From the NCBI GenBank assembly GCA_964020155.1, contig OZ026570.1, positions 62,001-126,000 on the forward strand: 64,000 nt of DNA. The letters are read 5' to 3'. Positions within the stretch are counted from its first letter, which is position 1, and the number at the start of each line of letters is the position of its first letter. Positions 45,154 through 62,152 of the stretch are shown here, in pieces. A model generated the notes under the pieces. The model was not told the DNA's origin and ran no database searches. It worked only from the letters and a program-made list of their open reading frames with translations. The position numbers and the translations under genes are program-made. The DNA comes from Chondrilla cf. caribensis. Lineage: Eukaryota; Porifera; Demospongiae; Chondrillida; Chondrillidae.

Positions 45154-47276
45154 ATGGAAGACGTACCTATCATCCCTAGCTTTTTGGAAGAAAACTTGTC
45201 TGCTGTTGATGGAACGAAAGGCGCTTCCTTGAAAGACGCCTTCAAGTTGGAAGCAGACGCGGTCCAGAACCTTTACACCATCCAGTCTCGAAGTACCTTG
45301 GCCTACGCCTTCACGGACAGCGGGGTCGGTTATAACGACAAGGAAAGCACCTCTATGACCTCCAAAGCGACCTTTGAGCTTGGAAAGGAGGGAGGCGTTA
45401 GCTTTGAGCTACAGTTTGAAGAGAAGCTCATTGTCCAGTGGGGGATCAACTTCTGCGGATGCGTTCACGTTGAGCACAAAACCGGAACAAAACGGATCAT
45501 ATATATTCCGGGGACGAGGACTTACGATCCTGCTGGGATAACAGGTACAATCCCAATGAGGCAACATGCATGCAGTTGGTCTAGCGAGCCAGTAAGAGTA
45601 GTAGCCATCTTGCTTATACTACCACCCCACACCCATGGCACTCGTACCACCACCCCACCCCCCACAGCACTCATATCACCATCCCATCCCCCATAGCACT
45701 CATATCACCATCCCATCCCCCACAGCACTCATATCACCATCCCATCCCCCATAGCACTCATATCACCATCCCATCCCCCACAGCACTCATATCACCATCC
45801 CATCCCCCACAGCACTCATATCACCATCCCATCCCCCACAGCACTCATATCACCATCCCATCCCCCATAGCACTCATATCACCATCCCATCCCCCACAGC
45901 ACTCATATCACCATCCCATCCCCCACAGCACTCATATCACCATCCCATCCCCCATAGCACTCATATCACCATCCCATCCCCCACAGCACTCATATCACCA
46001 TCCCATCCCCCACAGCACTCATATCACCACCCCATCCCCCACAGCACTCATATCACCATCCCATCCCCCACAGCACTCATATCACCATCCCATCCCCCAC
46101 AGCACTCATATCACCATCCCGACTTCACTTCGCTCCTTAATTTTCACAATCATCACTGTTTTATGAAAGTATTTGTCATTTTCAATTTATTTTGTTGATG
46201 GACGAGTTGTCCTTGCCATAATGCGCAGGTAGATAAGTTTTACTTTCAGTGATACCACAGTTTCATTGAGACTCCCGGTCCAAACACCCCCATCACTTTC
46301 ACATGTACAGTTTCCATTAATGATAATTCACATCTACACCGCAAGGCTTCACTTTCAATGCTATACCCACTGTACTGTAGTCTATGGGAGTGGCTTGTAG
46401 GAGTGGTTAATGGGAGTGGCTTATAGGAGTGGTTAGTGGGAGTGGCTTGTAGGAGTGGTTAGTGGGAGTGGCTTATAGGATTGGCTTGTAGGAGTGGTTA
46501 GTGGGAGTGGCTTCACCAACCCATGATAACAGCATCAGACAGGCCAAACTATGTAACAGTTGCATAGTTTAGAGTGTCTGTGATTACAGGACTGACAGTA
46601 ACAGTCAGTGTCAGTTCAGGTGTGACTTCCCTCAATGTGATTATGAGCTCACTGGGATGTTTCAAATGACAGGAACCAGGTCTTGGGACAGATTGTGCAA
46701 CCAGGAGGAAATAGTGACAATACAATGGTGGGAAGTTGGTCAACTTCCTTTCACTATTGTTCACTTTCCTGACAGCAGCTTCAGTATCCTGTGTGTGTTC
46801 CAGTTGTAAGATCTCTCATTATCTTTGCAGGTGACCCTCATTCCAGTGAGAGGATAGGACCATCTTGTTCGCGCAGCCAGGCAAGCATCACTGTTGCTGA
46901 GCTGGTGGCTGCTAAGAGCGGTGGTACTTTGGAGCAGATCGGGCTAATCCAGGAGGGGACTAGAGCGGCCATTTTGCACTACCATGGCCGGGAGTGTCTC
47001 TTTGACTGGATGAAACTTCAGATAGAGGAAGCCATATTCAAGGACCGGGATGTGACCCCATACCCCGAATTCATCAAGCTGTGGGTGAAGGAACGGGACA
47101 TATCTCTGAGTGGCAACCGCGAACACACGCAAGCCTACCTTGAGTCCTACGATAAGAACACTCCAATACCACCAATTCAGTACTTCAAGAAAGTCGCTGT
47201 GAAAGATGATGTCAGCAAAATTCTGGATGAAGATCAGTTGAAAAAGTTCCAGAAACTTGTTGGCCCAGCCAAATGA
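45154..47276 (+). CDS. unrecognised two-exon protein
   Basis: Exons 45154-45544 and 46831-47276 join in phase to 278 residues. I do not recognise the family. The N-terminal half is acidic and probably beta-rich (FELGKEGGVSFELQFEEKLI, VQWGINFCGCVHVEHKTGTK), the middle includes TVAELVAAKSGGTLEQIGLI, and the C-terminal half is mainly helical and charged, ending KFQKLVGPAK. No signal peptide, membrane span or metal-binding Cys cluster is seen. Both exons have coding-like composition, strong splice sites and a TCACGTGA box 79 bp before the ATG, so a real gene is likely. The intron is a 26-bp minisatellite plus a shorter GGGAGTGGCTTGTAGGAGTGG repeat near 46390-46510. Confidence 0.78.
45640..46122 (+). 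repeat. 26-bp minisatellite, about 18 copies
   Basis: Unit CACTCATATCACCATCCCAT plus CCCCCA, very homogeneous, in the intron of the unrecognised gene. Confidence 0.95.
46385..46515 (+). repeat. GGGAGTGGCTTGTAGGAGTGGTTA tandem repeat
   Basis: About five imperfect copies of a roughly 23-bp unit in the same intron as the 26-bp array. Confidence 0.75.
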
Positions 47277-47574
47277 AATCCCACAATGGATTGTACTGGG
47301 TAATGATGGTATATAAACTGTAGATACTTTTGTACACATAAAAATCTACTTAATATGAAACAAAATAATATTGTATGTATTATTGTACAATATATATTAC
47401 TGTGGTGTGGAGTATCTTGATTATGGTTCCATAGCTTGCACACTACACACTAGTGGACCAGGTCTGCACATATGACCCTGGTTTATATCTCTTATGATAA
47501 CATTGTTTATCAGCATGGATCAAATAAGATACAATATAAGCGAATTAATAACATTCAAAATAAAGAAGAAAGTG

Positions 47575-48168
47575 TCAGAAACCGTGAATTTTGATCTGTT
47601 CCTTTTTAGCGAGTTCGATACGACTGAGGAATTCCGCAATGCTCTTACGCTGGTCCCCTTGTAGCTGGATGACCTCCCCGTACTCTGCATGGTCAATGAC
47701 TGTACCATTGCAAGCAAATTCCTGTGGGACAGCACAGGAAGCAGATAACACACACTCATAACAAGCAAACAGCTCTGCACAGGTGTCCAGGTACTAGTGT
47801 ACACGTGTCCTCAACATAACGAGCATGCCCTAACGTTTAACAAGTGGTCCCATATTAACACGGTATTGACTCTGCAATGTGTACTCGAAAAAGTTAACCT
47901 TTTTGAACGCCTTTACTAATTTCTTCTTGTCGTAGTCATCTGATATTCCTTGTACAGTAGTTAAAGTTTTCCTCCCATTTCTCTGCTGGAGTCGAATATG
48001 AATCAGTCCACTCTGTCCGCCTTCGGCTCCTTTGGATGCGTCGTTGAAAGGATCTAGCAAAATTAAAAACATAAATTAATTGTAGAATATTAGAAACACA
48101 CTTCTGGACAGTCTCCACAGGAGAAAGATCTACTCACCGTTGACTTGAAGATTAAGAATGTTGGCCAT
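47575..48168 (-). CDS. EIF1: Translation initiation factor eIF1 (SUI1)
   Basis: eIF1 enforces start-codon fidelity on the 40S subunit. Exons 48168-48138, 48053-47899, 47721-47575 give 110 residues in phase. MANILNLQVNDPFNDASKG starts the protein; the SUI1 core reads IHIRLQQRNGRKTLTTVQGI, SDDYDKKKLVKAFKKEFACN, GTVIDHAEYGEVIQLQGDQR, ending KEQIKIHGF, nearly identical to human eIF1. The family often controls its own start through poor context; here the bases before ATG read TCGAAA. Head-to-head with LARP4 (265 bp between starts). Confidence 0.97.
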
Positions 48169-48433
48169 TTTCGATGTTGTGCAAGTACACAGTATACGGA
48201 GAAGTCCTAATCCGTAAAATAAACGTCACAATATCTTATTGTTGACGTCACAGCGTTTCCATGAATACCAGGCTCCGTGAAGGAGTTCTGGATAATCTCC
48301 GGATAACTCCGTTCCTACCTCTCCACATGGTAAAGGCCCCTTGCTGCTAGTCTTGGAATTCGTCATTGTGCAACAAAGGACGCACGGAGTTAACGTATTC
48401 CTGGAAGGGTGTATTGCTCATTACTGTTGTGTC

Positions 48434-48841
48434 ATGTCTGCAGGGACTGGACCCACTGATGCCAAGGAACATGTTAGTGTACACTACCTCTAGCGTCTGG
48501 TCTGTGGTAGAATGACCCGCTTCCTGGTGTTCATTTGTCATTCGTCCTCACAGGGAGTTCACGAGAAGAAAAGAACAAAAGACAATACTTCCAATATGTG
48601 AGTCTTTAACTCAATTCACCTTTCTTCGTATTACTAAGTTTCTTCGATTTAAATTAAATTTACAGAGACAGCGACAGGACCTACCATGCAGTGGATAGAC
48701 GTGATCGAGTGAGAATTAGAGTGGCCATTTTATGAGTGTTGTATATGGCGACTGTGATACTAGTAGTGTGTGTGTGTGTGTGTGTGTGTGCGTGTGTGTG
48801 TGCGTGCGTGTGTGTGTGTGCGTGTGTGTGTGCGTGCGTGC

Positions 48842-48902
<61 letters not shown>

Positions 48903-49082
48903 TGGTGAGAGTGGGAGAGAATGAAAATGTATCATTTCCTCCACAACATCCTCTTTTTTGTTCTTGTACAATGATTGTCTACATTTATTTGCCATGTTTT
49001 TTGAGTTTATTTTTGTCTCCTTTTTGGTAACTGGCTAATGGTGGTACATTCAATGGACTGTACATCACCTTCGTGTTCAGAA

Positions 49083-49144
<62 letters not shown>

Positions 49145-49539
49145 GTGTGTGTGGTGTTCACACTGGTGTCCAGCCTTTCCAAGTTCCTACATACATCTGT
49201 TACGCTACCTCTGTTGTGTATTCAGGAGTCGGACCAGAGGAAAGGGACTGTAGAGGACCAAGATAGGAACTCGGTCGACAAGGAAGGAGAGCAAGTTAAG
49301 GATTCCGGTGAGGAGTTGAAGAAAGCTGTTCAGAAGCAAATCGAGTACTACTTCTCAAGGGAAAACCTCATAACTGATACCTATTTGAGTGAGTTGGCAC
49401 ACGTACTCACAATACCTTATGATAGCCTCTTGACTAATGTGGTCTGTACTCAGTGTCACAAATGGACATGGACCAGTTTGTACCTGTTGCGGTTATTGCT
49501 GGATTCAACCAGGTATAGCTGTACTCACTCATGCATACG

Positions 49540-49619
<80 letters not shown>

Positions 49620-52600
49620 TGTTATGTAGGTGTGGTAGGTACGTATGTGTGTGTGTGTATGTGTGTCGTGCAGGTGAAACGTCTGACAGGAGACATCGAA
49701 GTGATCCTCGAGGCAATCAAAGTGTCTGAATCACTACAACTGGATGAAAGTGGATCGAAGGTAAAGGCTCATTCCAAAAGATGTGTTTTATTAGTCAGGG
49801 GAATACCACAGGATACAGCCGAAGAGGTAAGTTTGTTTCACCTAGCCCTCATCAAGTCATCCGTTTGTTGATCTCCAAGCATATCCTGTAATTGGTTCTG
49901 TTACTGTAGACTGTGAAGGGGCTGTTCCAGCGCGACGAGGAGTGCCCAGAGTGTACTCACTGTGAAGTGGCACACAACGATGCTTGGTACATCTGTTTTG
50001 ACACTGAAGACAATGCTCAGAAGGTAGTGTGTGGTGTGGGTGTGTCTGGGTGGGTGTGTCTGTGGTGTCGGTGTGTCTGGGTGGTGTCAAGTGGCTAATT
50101 GTCCGTACCTCTATTTTCATCACAGGCATTTCGGTATCTAAGAGAAGTTGTATCAGAGTTCAATGGACATCCACTCCATGTCAGACTGAAGGAGAAAGTA
50201 TTCCAGCGTAACGTAGCACCGCCCCCCCAACAGCCCCACCCTTTCCCACTTGGTTTTGGCCGTGGAATGGGATTTCAACCATCCTCGGGTCCCTTCTTCC
50301 AGCAACCATCGGTGTGTGTCTGTACACCACTGTCTATATATAACTATCTGTACACCGCTGTCTGTACACCACTGTCTGTACACCACTGCCTGTACACCAC
50401 TGTCTGTATGTTACTGTCTGTACACCACTGTCTGTACACCACTGTCTGTACACCACTGTCTGTACGCCACTGTCTGTACACCACTGTCTGTACGCCACTG
50501 TCTGTATGTTACTGTCTGTATGTTACTGTCTGTACGTTACTGTCTGTACACCACTGTCTGTACGTTACTGTCTGTACACCGCTGTCTCTATGTTACTGTC
50601 TGTACACCGCTGTCTCTATGTTACTGTCTGTACACCGCTGTTTTCATTCATTCTCGATAATTATAATATTGCTCCTTGCATTAGATGTATAATATTATGC
50701 AGCCTGTCCAGTGGATTGGTGGAGTGGACCACACCTACAATGGCATGATGCAAGGTGATCAGTTGTGTGGTGTTGGCCGCTATTGGAGGGGTGTGGTGTT
50801 GGCCGCTATTGGAGGGGTGTGGTGTTGGCCGCTATTGGAGGGGTGTGGTGTGGTGGCCACTATTGGAGGGATGTGATGTGGTGGCCACTATTGGAGGGGT
50901 GTGGTGGGGTGTGAGCCGCTATTGGAGGGGTGTGGTGTTGGCCGCTATTGGAGGGGTGTGATGTGGTGGCCACTATTGGAGGGGTGTGGTGGGGTGTGAG
51001 CCGCTATTGGAGGGGTGTGGTGTGAGTTGCTATTGGAGGGGTGTGGTGTGGGCTGGGCTGCTATTGGAGGGGTGTGGTGTGGGCTGGGCTGCTATTGGAG
51101 GGGTGTGGTGTGAGCCATTATTGGAGTAATATGGCTTCTTCCCCTCAGGTCCCAACAGCATGCCTCCTATGAGACTGCCTGCTGGTGCTGGTAAGTTTTA
51201 TGATGGTGGGCGTGGAGGACACCACCCACCTCGTCATAATACCCATGCCAACCAAGACAGACAATTTAGAGGTGGAAGGAACCGGGACGATGGGCATAGA
51301 CCATCTAGTGGGCGGGGCAGGAGAAAGGAGGAGGAACGTTCTCCTGGTTACAGGGGTCACAGAACTCCTTCACAAAATTTAGATCTAGCACCAGGGAATT
51401 TCCCTCCATTGCCTAATTCAAGGGGAGGTCCCCCTTCACAAGTACGTGTCAGATTCTTTCCACCCTGGTCATGCCAGCATCCATGTACACTTGTGCTTGT
51501 GCAGGTGAGGTCATCTTCAGCTGATGAGTCCGGTAGCTCACTGGCTGATGTTGTCAAGGGAGCGCGAGGACAGACCACCCCTGGTAGGTCTTTAGAACCT
51601 GTATTTGACAGGGAAGTCCCCCCTCCTCCCCCTCATGGGCACCAGAGGACCAATCAGAGACCTGCCTCCATGTCGGATCAGATGTTTAAACCTAATCAGA
51701 GATCTCAACAGCCTCAGAATACATCAAATGCTGGGAAGGCTGTGAGCATGCATATGTAACGGTCTTAATGGCCTCCCTACATGCCTAGTGGTCTAGACAA
51801 CTGTCCTGTGTGTGTGTGTGTGTCTAGACAGCTGTCCTGTGTTTGTGTGTGTCTAGATAGCTCTCCTGTGTGTGTGTCTAGATACGTAGCTCTCCTGTGT
51901 GTGTGTCTAGACAGCTCTCCTGTGTGTGCCTAGACAGCTGTCTTGTGTATGTTTTTATTGACATTCCTCTCTATTTATCCATTCACTGTGTGAGCTACGG
52001 TAGCACTGCGTTGCCTCTCTCTGACTGTGCAGGGATCCTACTCTAATCGTGGAGGTCCGTCCAAGTACACTGGAAGACAGAGTGACTCCAGAGACCAGAG
52101 GCCTAGTGGACATGGTAGAAATAGAAATAAACATGACAAGAAGTCCAATTCTAAGAATTCCCCGAGATCTTCAAGGCACAATTCTCTGCCACCTCCACCA
52201 ACTTCACTTGACGGAGAAAAACAGGTAAAGCAATATGAAATATATACATGTGCATACCTACTTGCATAATGATATTATGTGTACCTTTATGTACATACCT
52301 GTGTATACTTGTATGTACCTATGTGTACCTGTATGTAAGTATGCTTCTGTATGTACATATGTACCTATTATGTGTACCTACAAACACGTGATATTGTCAC
52401 TTAAGATCAAAAGGACCGACTGGAGTACACTCGCGATGTTCTGGGGTACAACATTGACCTTGTTAGTGAGGTACCCTGGTTGTTAAGTGACTCATATTGA
52501 TTAATCAACAATGTTGGTACGTGCCCATTGTGTATTCTTGGCTGTATCCTTGGGAATATACAGCTCGAGCCATTCTCGGACGTTCTCGACGAGGTTGAAA

Positions 52601-53452
52601 AAGGCTGTTTCTCGGATTTTCCATCAGATGAAGCCATAACCGTTGCCTCATTTGTTCGGTAAATATCCTGACACTCGTTGGTTTGGGAAGTACGGACGAC
52701 CAAGAAGCCATCTGAAATGGGTTGATAGTGACCTGCAGCTCTTTGAGAGAATTGTCTTTTTTTTCAATGTCGTAAACAAAATCCATCTCAACTATTCTTA
52801 ATCACACTATTGAACGGGATAGCAGCCCTCGGTCAATCAACTGATATCCCCTCAGTACATTTCCCATGTACCAACCAAAAGAGGGGTACAACTATTACAT
52901 GTATCTATGTTAACATATGCATATACATGTTCCTGTGTGTGCTTGTGCATACGTACGTACGTACATACGTATGTGCTGTACTGTAATACGATGCTCCCTG
53001 TTCTCCCACAGGACCTCAGTCCAAGTGGTGCTGAGAGGATAACATATGCTGCCATGGCTCAGAAGAAACAGAAACCTAAAGTCTTGGGGACCCTCCCATT
53101 GGGAGGGGATGAACCCAAGGATGCCAAGACACCTGATGCAGTATTTGAGGAGGAAGATCTGCCCAATAGTAGTAAAAGTGAGAAACAAGATTCCACATCA
53201 TCTCACCAACAGCAGCAGCAGCAGCAGCAGCAGCATCAACAACAGAATCAACAACAGCAGCAGCAACATCAACAACAGAATCAACAACAGCAGAAGCAGC
53301 ATCAACAACAGAATCAACAACAGCAGCATCAACAACAGCAGCATCAACAACAGAATCAACAACAGCAGCATCAACAACAGCAGCAGCAACCGCCATCTAA
53401 CACATCACCTCCCAAAGATAAGGTGGAGGGACTGTCAACAGCTCAATCATAG
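48434..53452 (+). CDS. LARP4: La-related protein 4
   Basis: LARP4 binds poly(A) and PABP and protects mRNA tails. Exons 48434-48472, 48554-48597, 48666-48708, 49226-49388, 49454-49512, 49674-49826, 49910-50023, 50126-50311, 50685-50754, 51149-51441, 51505-51741, 52033-52224, 53012-53452 give 677 residues in phase. La motif: [60 protein letters not shown]. The RRM-like part follows ([33 protein letters not shown]). Later [20 protein letters not shown] and [15 protein letters not shown] match conserved C-terminal blocks. The C-terminus has a Gln/His/Asn-rich tract encoded by CAG/CAA repeats (53206-53390). The first three small exons are supported by phase and splice sites only. No clear PAM2 motif was found. 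Confidence 0.94.
48765..48900 (+). repeat. (GT)n microsatellite, LARP4 intron
   Basis: About 135 bp GT with GTGCGTGC interruptions; a second GT tract follows at 49089-49155 in the same intron. Confidence 0.95.
50318..50640 (+). repeat. 14-bp tandem repeat CTGTCTGTACACCA, LARP4 intron
   Basis: About 22 copies, with CACCACTG, CGCCACTG and TGTTACTG variants in blocks. Confidence 0.92.
50768..51125 (+). repeat. GCCGCTATTGGAGGGGTGTG minisatellite, LARP4 intron
   Basis: About 13 copies of a 25-33 bp unit sharing CTATTGGAGGGGTGTGGTGT; length varies between units. Confidence 0.92.
52505..52786 (-). CDS. possible small antisense gene in a LARP4 intron
   Basis: On the minus strand an ATG-initiated 93-codon frame ([40 protein letters not shown]) lies in the 0.8-kb intron after 52224. 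A second minus frame just downstream ([20 protein letters not shown], stop at about 52500) also looks coding. A 66-nt GT-AG intron (GTGTCA to CCGAG) could join them into about 70 residues. No family recognised. It could equally be a decayed retrocopy or chance. Confidence 0.22.
   Translation of the reverse strand: MDFVYDIEKKDNSLKELQVTINPFQMASWSSVLPKPTSVRIFTEQMRQRLWLHLMENPRNSLFQPRRERPRMARAVYSQGYSQEYTMGTYQHC
53206..53390 (+). repeat. CAG/CAA coding repeat in LARP4
   Basis: Imperfect trinucleotide array translated as Gln with His and Asn, interrupted by CATCAACAACAGAATCAACA higher-order units. Confidence 0.93.
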
Positions 53453-53698
53453 GGTCCATTTTTATTAGATTTCACTTTTTTTTATTTATTATATTAATTT
53501 GTTTATTGCATAGCAGTTTGTATCACGTGAATTTTACATTTTCTTGTTTTCTCTGCCACTGGTATAACTATTCCTGTCATTCTTGTATGTACAATTAATT
53601 ATTAGTAGTTAGTGCAGTATAACGTTATTATTGTTTTGAGTATTTATGCAGTTGCCATGGCAATAATTCAGACTCACGTGATACAGAGGCCGCTCAAG

Positions 53699-58078
<4,380 letters not shown>

Positions 58079-58197
58079 AGGCTTAAACGTATTCATTGTT
58101 TGTGTATGCGCAAATTTTCAATTGTGAAGTTTTGAATTTGGAACGAGTTTCGGAATTGTGCTGTCCCAGTTGCGGACAGAAACAGCCTGTCCGTTTC

Positions 58198-58370
58198 ATG
58201 ATGCGACCGATTCTCGTTCCTCCCAAGAGAATTCACCTCTTTCTGACGAAGTTTATGGGTGCAACCCTGTGGTGCTGGATACTGTGGAGAGCAAAACACG
58301 ACTGGGGCGACCTTGTTGTCAGTTGGAGTTCTTTAATCTGTTCAGTACTGTAGCTGTAGCACATTCCGTA
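58198..58370 (+). CDS. NDUFB2: NDUFB2-like complex I accessory subunit (3' end unresolved)
   Basis: Small inner-membrane subunit of mitochondrial complex I. ATG 58198 opens MMRPILVPPKRIHLFLTKFM, then GATLWCWILWRAKHDWGDLV. The LWCWILWRAKHD block matches the hydrophobic WFWILWRFWHD signature of NDUFB2. After GDLV the frame either runs on to a stop near 58345, or a donor GTCAGT leads to a downstream exon (a frame reading HIPYRLK after 58361 recalls the family's GHFPYPD). An AATAAA at about 58464 may be its poly(A) signal. The core match is short, so confidence is moderate. It follows BBS9 by 120 bp on the same strand. Confidence 0.5.
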
Positions 58371-58469
58371 CCGTTTGAAGTATCGATATACAGTGAACCT
58401 CACCAGATGGGCTATACGTGAAGTTTTATATAAGTACTTTTAGTGCTTAATTTACAAGTTAATGAATAA

Positions 58470-59193
58470 AGTAGATATTTGACTGTGTTACCATACAGCT
58501 AGCTCTGTCTCTCTCTCTCCTGTCTTAGGGACATCATTCTATAGAACCGCCCCTTCTTGATGCAGAAAACAAAACTCACCACTAGCTCTAGCTCGACTGT
58601 GTATGTATGTTTGGTCGGTGTAGCGTGTACTGCAACTGACTAAAGCTGTTTTGTTTACTTGTGTGTGTAATATCTGTGAGTGTTCGTGTAAATCTATAAT
58701 TATGTACTTTAGAGAAGTGAAGAACTACATCACATTTGTAATGGACGTTTAGCTCATAGACTTGAGCCAGCTATGTACACAAGCACATAAACACATGTAC
58801 ATATTGTGGCCTATTGCTGATTGAACTGTTCTCAGACCATTACACCATTTTCATGATACAACCATACGTTCACATTTGAACCAAGTACACCCTCAGACTG
58901 ATTGATAGTCTTACTCCACCCGATGGTCCTACAACTGATGCAAATATACTCAAGGAGGCTATACAGTACAAAGAACACATTCAAAACTAAAAAGTCACAA
59001 TGTTCACTGATATATTATGTTCAAATTTCAGTGAAAGACACTCATAAGTTCACTGATAAATGTTCCATGTTCACTGATAAATGTTCCAGGTTCACTGATA
59101 AATGTTCCAGGTTCACTGAAAGATACTTGGTGGCTGGTATTGGGTCACAGCAAAATTGAATGATAAAGCTGAAGAAGTAATATCACATGACAG
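58470..59193. other. intergenic region between NDUFB2-like (+) and inversin (-)
   Basis: No coding exon seen. Contains a short tandem repeat (TTCACTGATAAATGTTCCAG, about four copies near 59030-59120) and AT-rich sequence likely to hold the inversin 3' UTR. Confidence 0.5.
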
Positions 59194-62094
59194 TCACATG
59201 CACAAATCCGCCATTATCACTATTGCAACCTCACCAGCTGGAGACGGGACAAATGACATGTAGGCTGGTCGCACCATTGGTTTGGGTTTGGGTGGGAAGT
59301 ACTGCGCAATTTTCATCTCCTGACCTGTGGAGCACACAACATGTCACTGTAGACCCACAGCCACCACTGCTAACATGGACCTACTGTATACACGCTCCAC
59401 CAAGACCCTCTGTCTTGCTGCCAACACACTTGGGCTCCATTCATGGAAGACACGCTGACGTCTTGCTCTGTCTTTTAAGAGTTTACGTCTTAAATACTGT
59501 CGCCATGCCAACTGTATCACCAGGGCGGCCAGCTCTCTCCTCCACTCCTCACTCCCAATACGAAATACTTTGGTTTGATTCTGCTTTTGCTCCAATTCCT
59601 TTTTCTTCTTGCGTTGTAGGTACCTCCTCCATGCCAACTGGATGGTCAGTGCTGCCTTACACTTCCTACGATAAGCAAATAACCTGTCCTTTTCTTTTCT
59701 TGCCGCTTCAGATTTCTCCCCATCTCCCAACTGGTTGGATAAATAACATGTGATTGTCACATGACAATTACATACATGATCAAACAGATCAGCTAACTTT
59801 GAACATGTGCGCAGCCACTGGTTTCCCAACAGAAGAATCCTCGTTCATTGAACTCTTCAGTAATTCCTTGAGCAATCCACTGCGGTCCACCTTGCTGTCT
59901 TTATTAGGTGTGTGGGACAACTGCTGTTCGGTCCAGTCCTGTTGAAGGAGCTCCAGAGTCTCCTTGTGGGTTGGCAGAGAAGCTCTTAGTTGAGCTACAT
60001 ATTTCCTGGTGCGGTAACCACGGTAACATTTCTGTATCAACACAGGACAAAATAACCCACTAAATCACAGCAGAAACACCATTTACAAACTTGGATGTTT
60101 GTATGTACGTACATATATACCCCCACACACTGGCCCACTGTGCTGACCTGAATGTTGACTGCAGCTAGTTCTTGGATACCAGAGATGGAAAAGGCTCCTT
60201 TTTCAATTAAATATTGTGCAATTTCTTGAAATTCTGAAATTATGGCATAGTCTAATGGCGTGAGCTTGTCTCCTTTGGTTTCCATGGGGCTCAGGTACAC
60301 ACCACTCTCGACTAGTAACTGGACAGTCTCCATATTGCCACTAGTACACGCCCAATGGAGAGCAGTCACTCCCTCCTGGTCTGGAAGGTTACTGTTGGCT
60401 CCCAATTCCAGTAATGTGGCCACACACTCGGAATGCCCCCCATAGCAGGAACAGTGCAATGCCACACGCCCACCATGATCTGGCTGATCAATGGGACAGT
60501 TATTTTGAACCAGAACTGAGCAAATGTAGCTGTGACCACCTGAAGAAGCCCTATGGGTGTAATTTGCATGAGTCACATGACACAAACAAACTTTGATTGG
60601 CTGCAAAGAAGTACCACCCACCAGTGAAGGGGTGTTCTCCCTTCTTTGTCCTGTAGGTCCACAGCAGCACCTTCTTGGACCAGGGTCATGACAACGTCAA
60701 CATGACCTTGCTCACAGGCACAGAACAGGGGGCTGTGTTGATCAGCGTTCAGACCATTCAGATTTGAGGAAGCCTATAAGATGTAACATGAATGGTTGAC
60801 ATACACACACATCCACCAGCTGTGTCAGTCTTACAGCTATCAGGAGTTGGACACACTCCATGTGTCCAGCAGATGCTGCCATGTGGAGAGCAGTTGATCC
60901 AGTTTTATCATAAGCCAAAGGATTGCTGTTATTAGCAAGCAGCACTTGTAGGATGTCAGTGTAGTCGAACATGGCTGCCATCATTAAGGCAGTTCGTCCC
61001 TCTTCATCCACTACATCCAGATCAGTGACACTCATTAGAGCCAATACACACTCCGTGTGATTCCGCTGAACCTGAGGAACATGGGATAGCATATGTACAT
61101 AGTAGCATCCACACACCCTCTAAACCACACTGGGGTCTAGTCCAACAACACACTAGTGTTGCACTGTGCTATCCTCAGGCAAACGATAATGGTTGGGAGG
61201 ATCCAGAACAGCAAGCTGAATAGTTGGGAGGTGATATTTTGGGTTGCTGCATTGATTCTAGGAATATTCCAGGGGGAGTCAGTGTGATACGTAGTTCCAT
61301 TTATGACCTAGTGTCCACCCAACCTCACACACCACACTGTGCTCTGCCAACGTACAGCATAATGGAGAGGGAGAGACTTTGTGGCATCTTCAGCAGTGGG
61401 ATTGGACCCCACACTCAGTAAATACTGAACGACCTCATCAAAACCCAGCACAGCTGCCCAGTGGAGCGGTGTACGAAACATGTAGTCGATAGCAGAGACA
61501 TTGCAGTACACTCCAGGTGTGGTCACCAGGGTGGTAATGACAGACATGTTAGCAGAGGCCACTGCGTAGTGTAGGGCAGTGCGTCCCTCGGTGTCCTGGA
61601 GGTTCACAATACTGGGGGCTGCTTCCTGTAGGGGGTTAAGGAAGAATTGAACACTGATCCAAAAGGATACATCGCTAACCAACCAAAATGGCTCTGGCAG
61701 TGGAAGGATTGACATTGTTGGCCGTCCAGTGGAGAGCGGTTTTCCCTTCCTTGTCACACAACACAACATCAGCTCTCTGCAAATCACACATCACCACAGT
61801 TAAGCATGATAAAGCAAATACCAATTCACCCTCAAACAAACCATCCTGAAGAGAGCCTTTACACACTCTGTGTTATTGTTATAGGCACTCCAGTGAAGAG
61901 CAGTCATTTGCTCATTATCAACATCGTTGATTTGGCTCTCCAATGGCAGGTTCTTCAACAAGGTACGCAGACACTCAGTACTGCTGTTGGCTGTGGACAG
62001 GATTAAGGGAGTCCTGAAAGTAACGAGAATGTACAGATTAATAATACATACACACTGGATACGGAAAACACATAAAACTCAAACATGCACAAAT

Positions 62095-62152
<58 letters not shown>

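Noticed and set aside
48347..48541. Minus-strand frame resembling an acyltransferase start (TPFQEYVNSVRPLL)
   Set aside because: It overlaps the LARP4 first exon and has no supporting downstream exons; the plus-strand exons close phase into the La motif.
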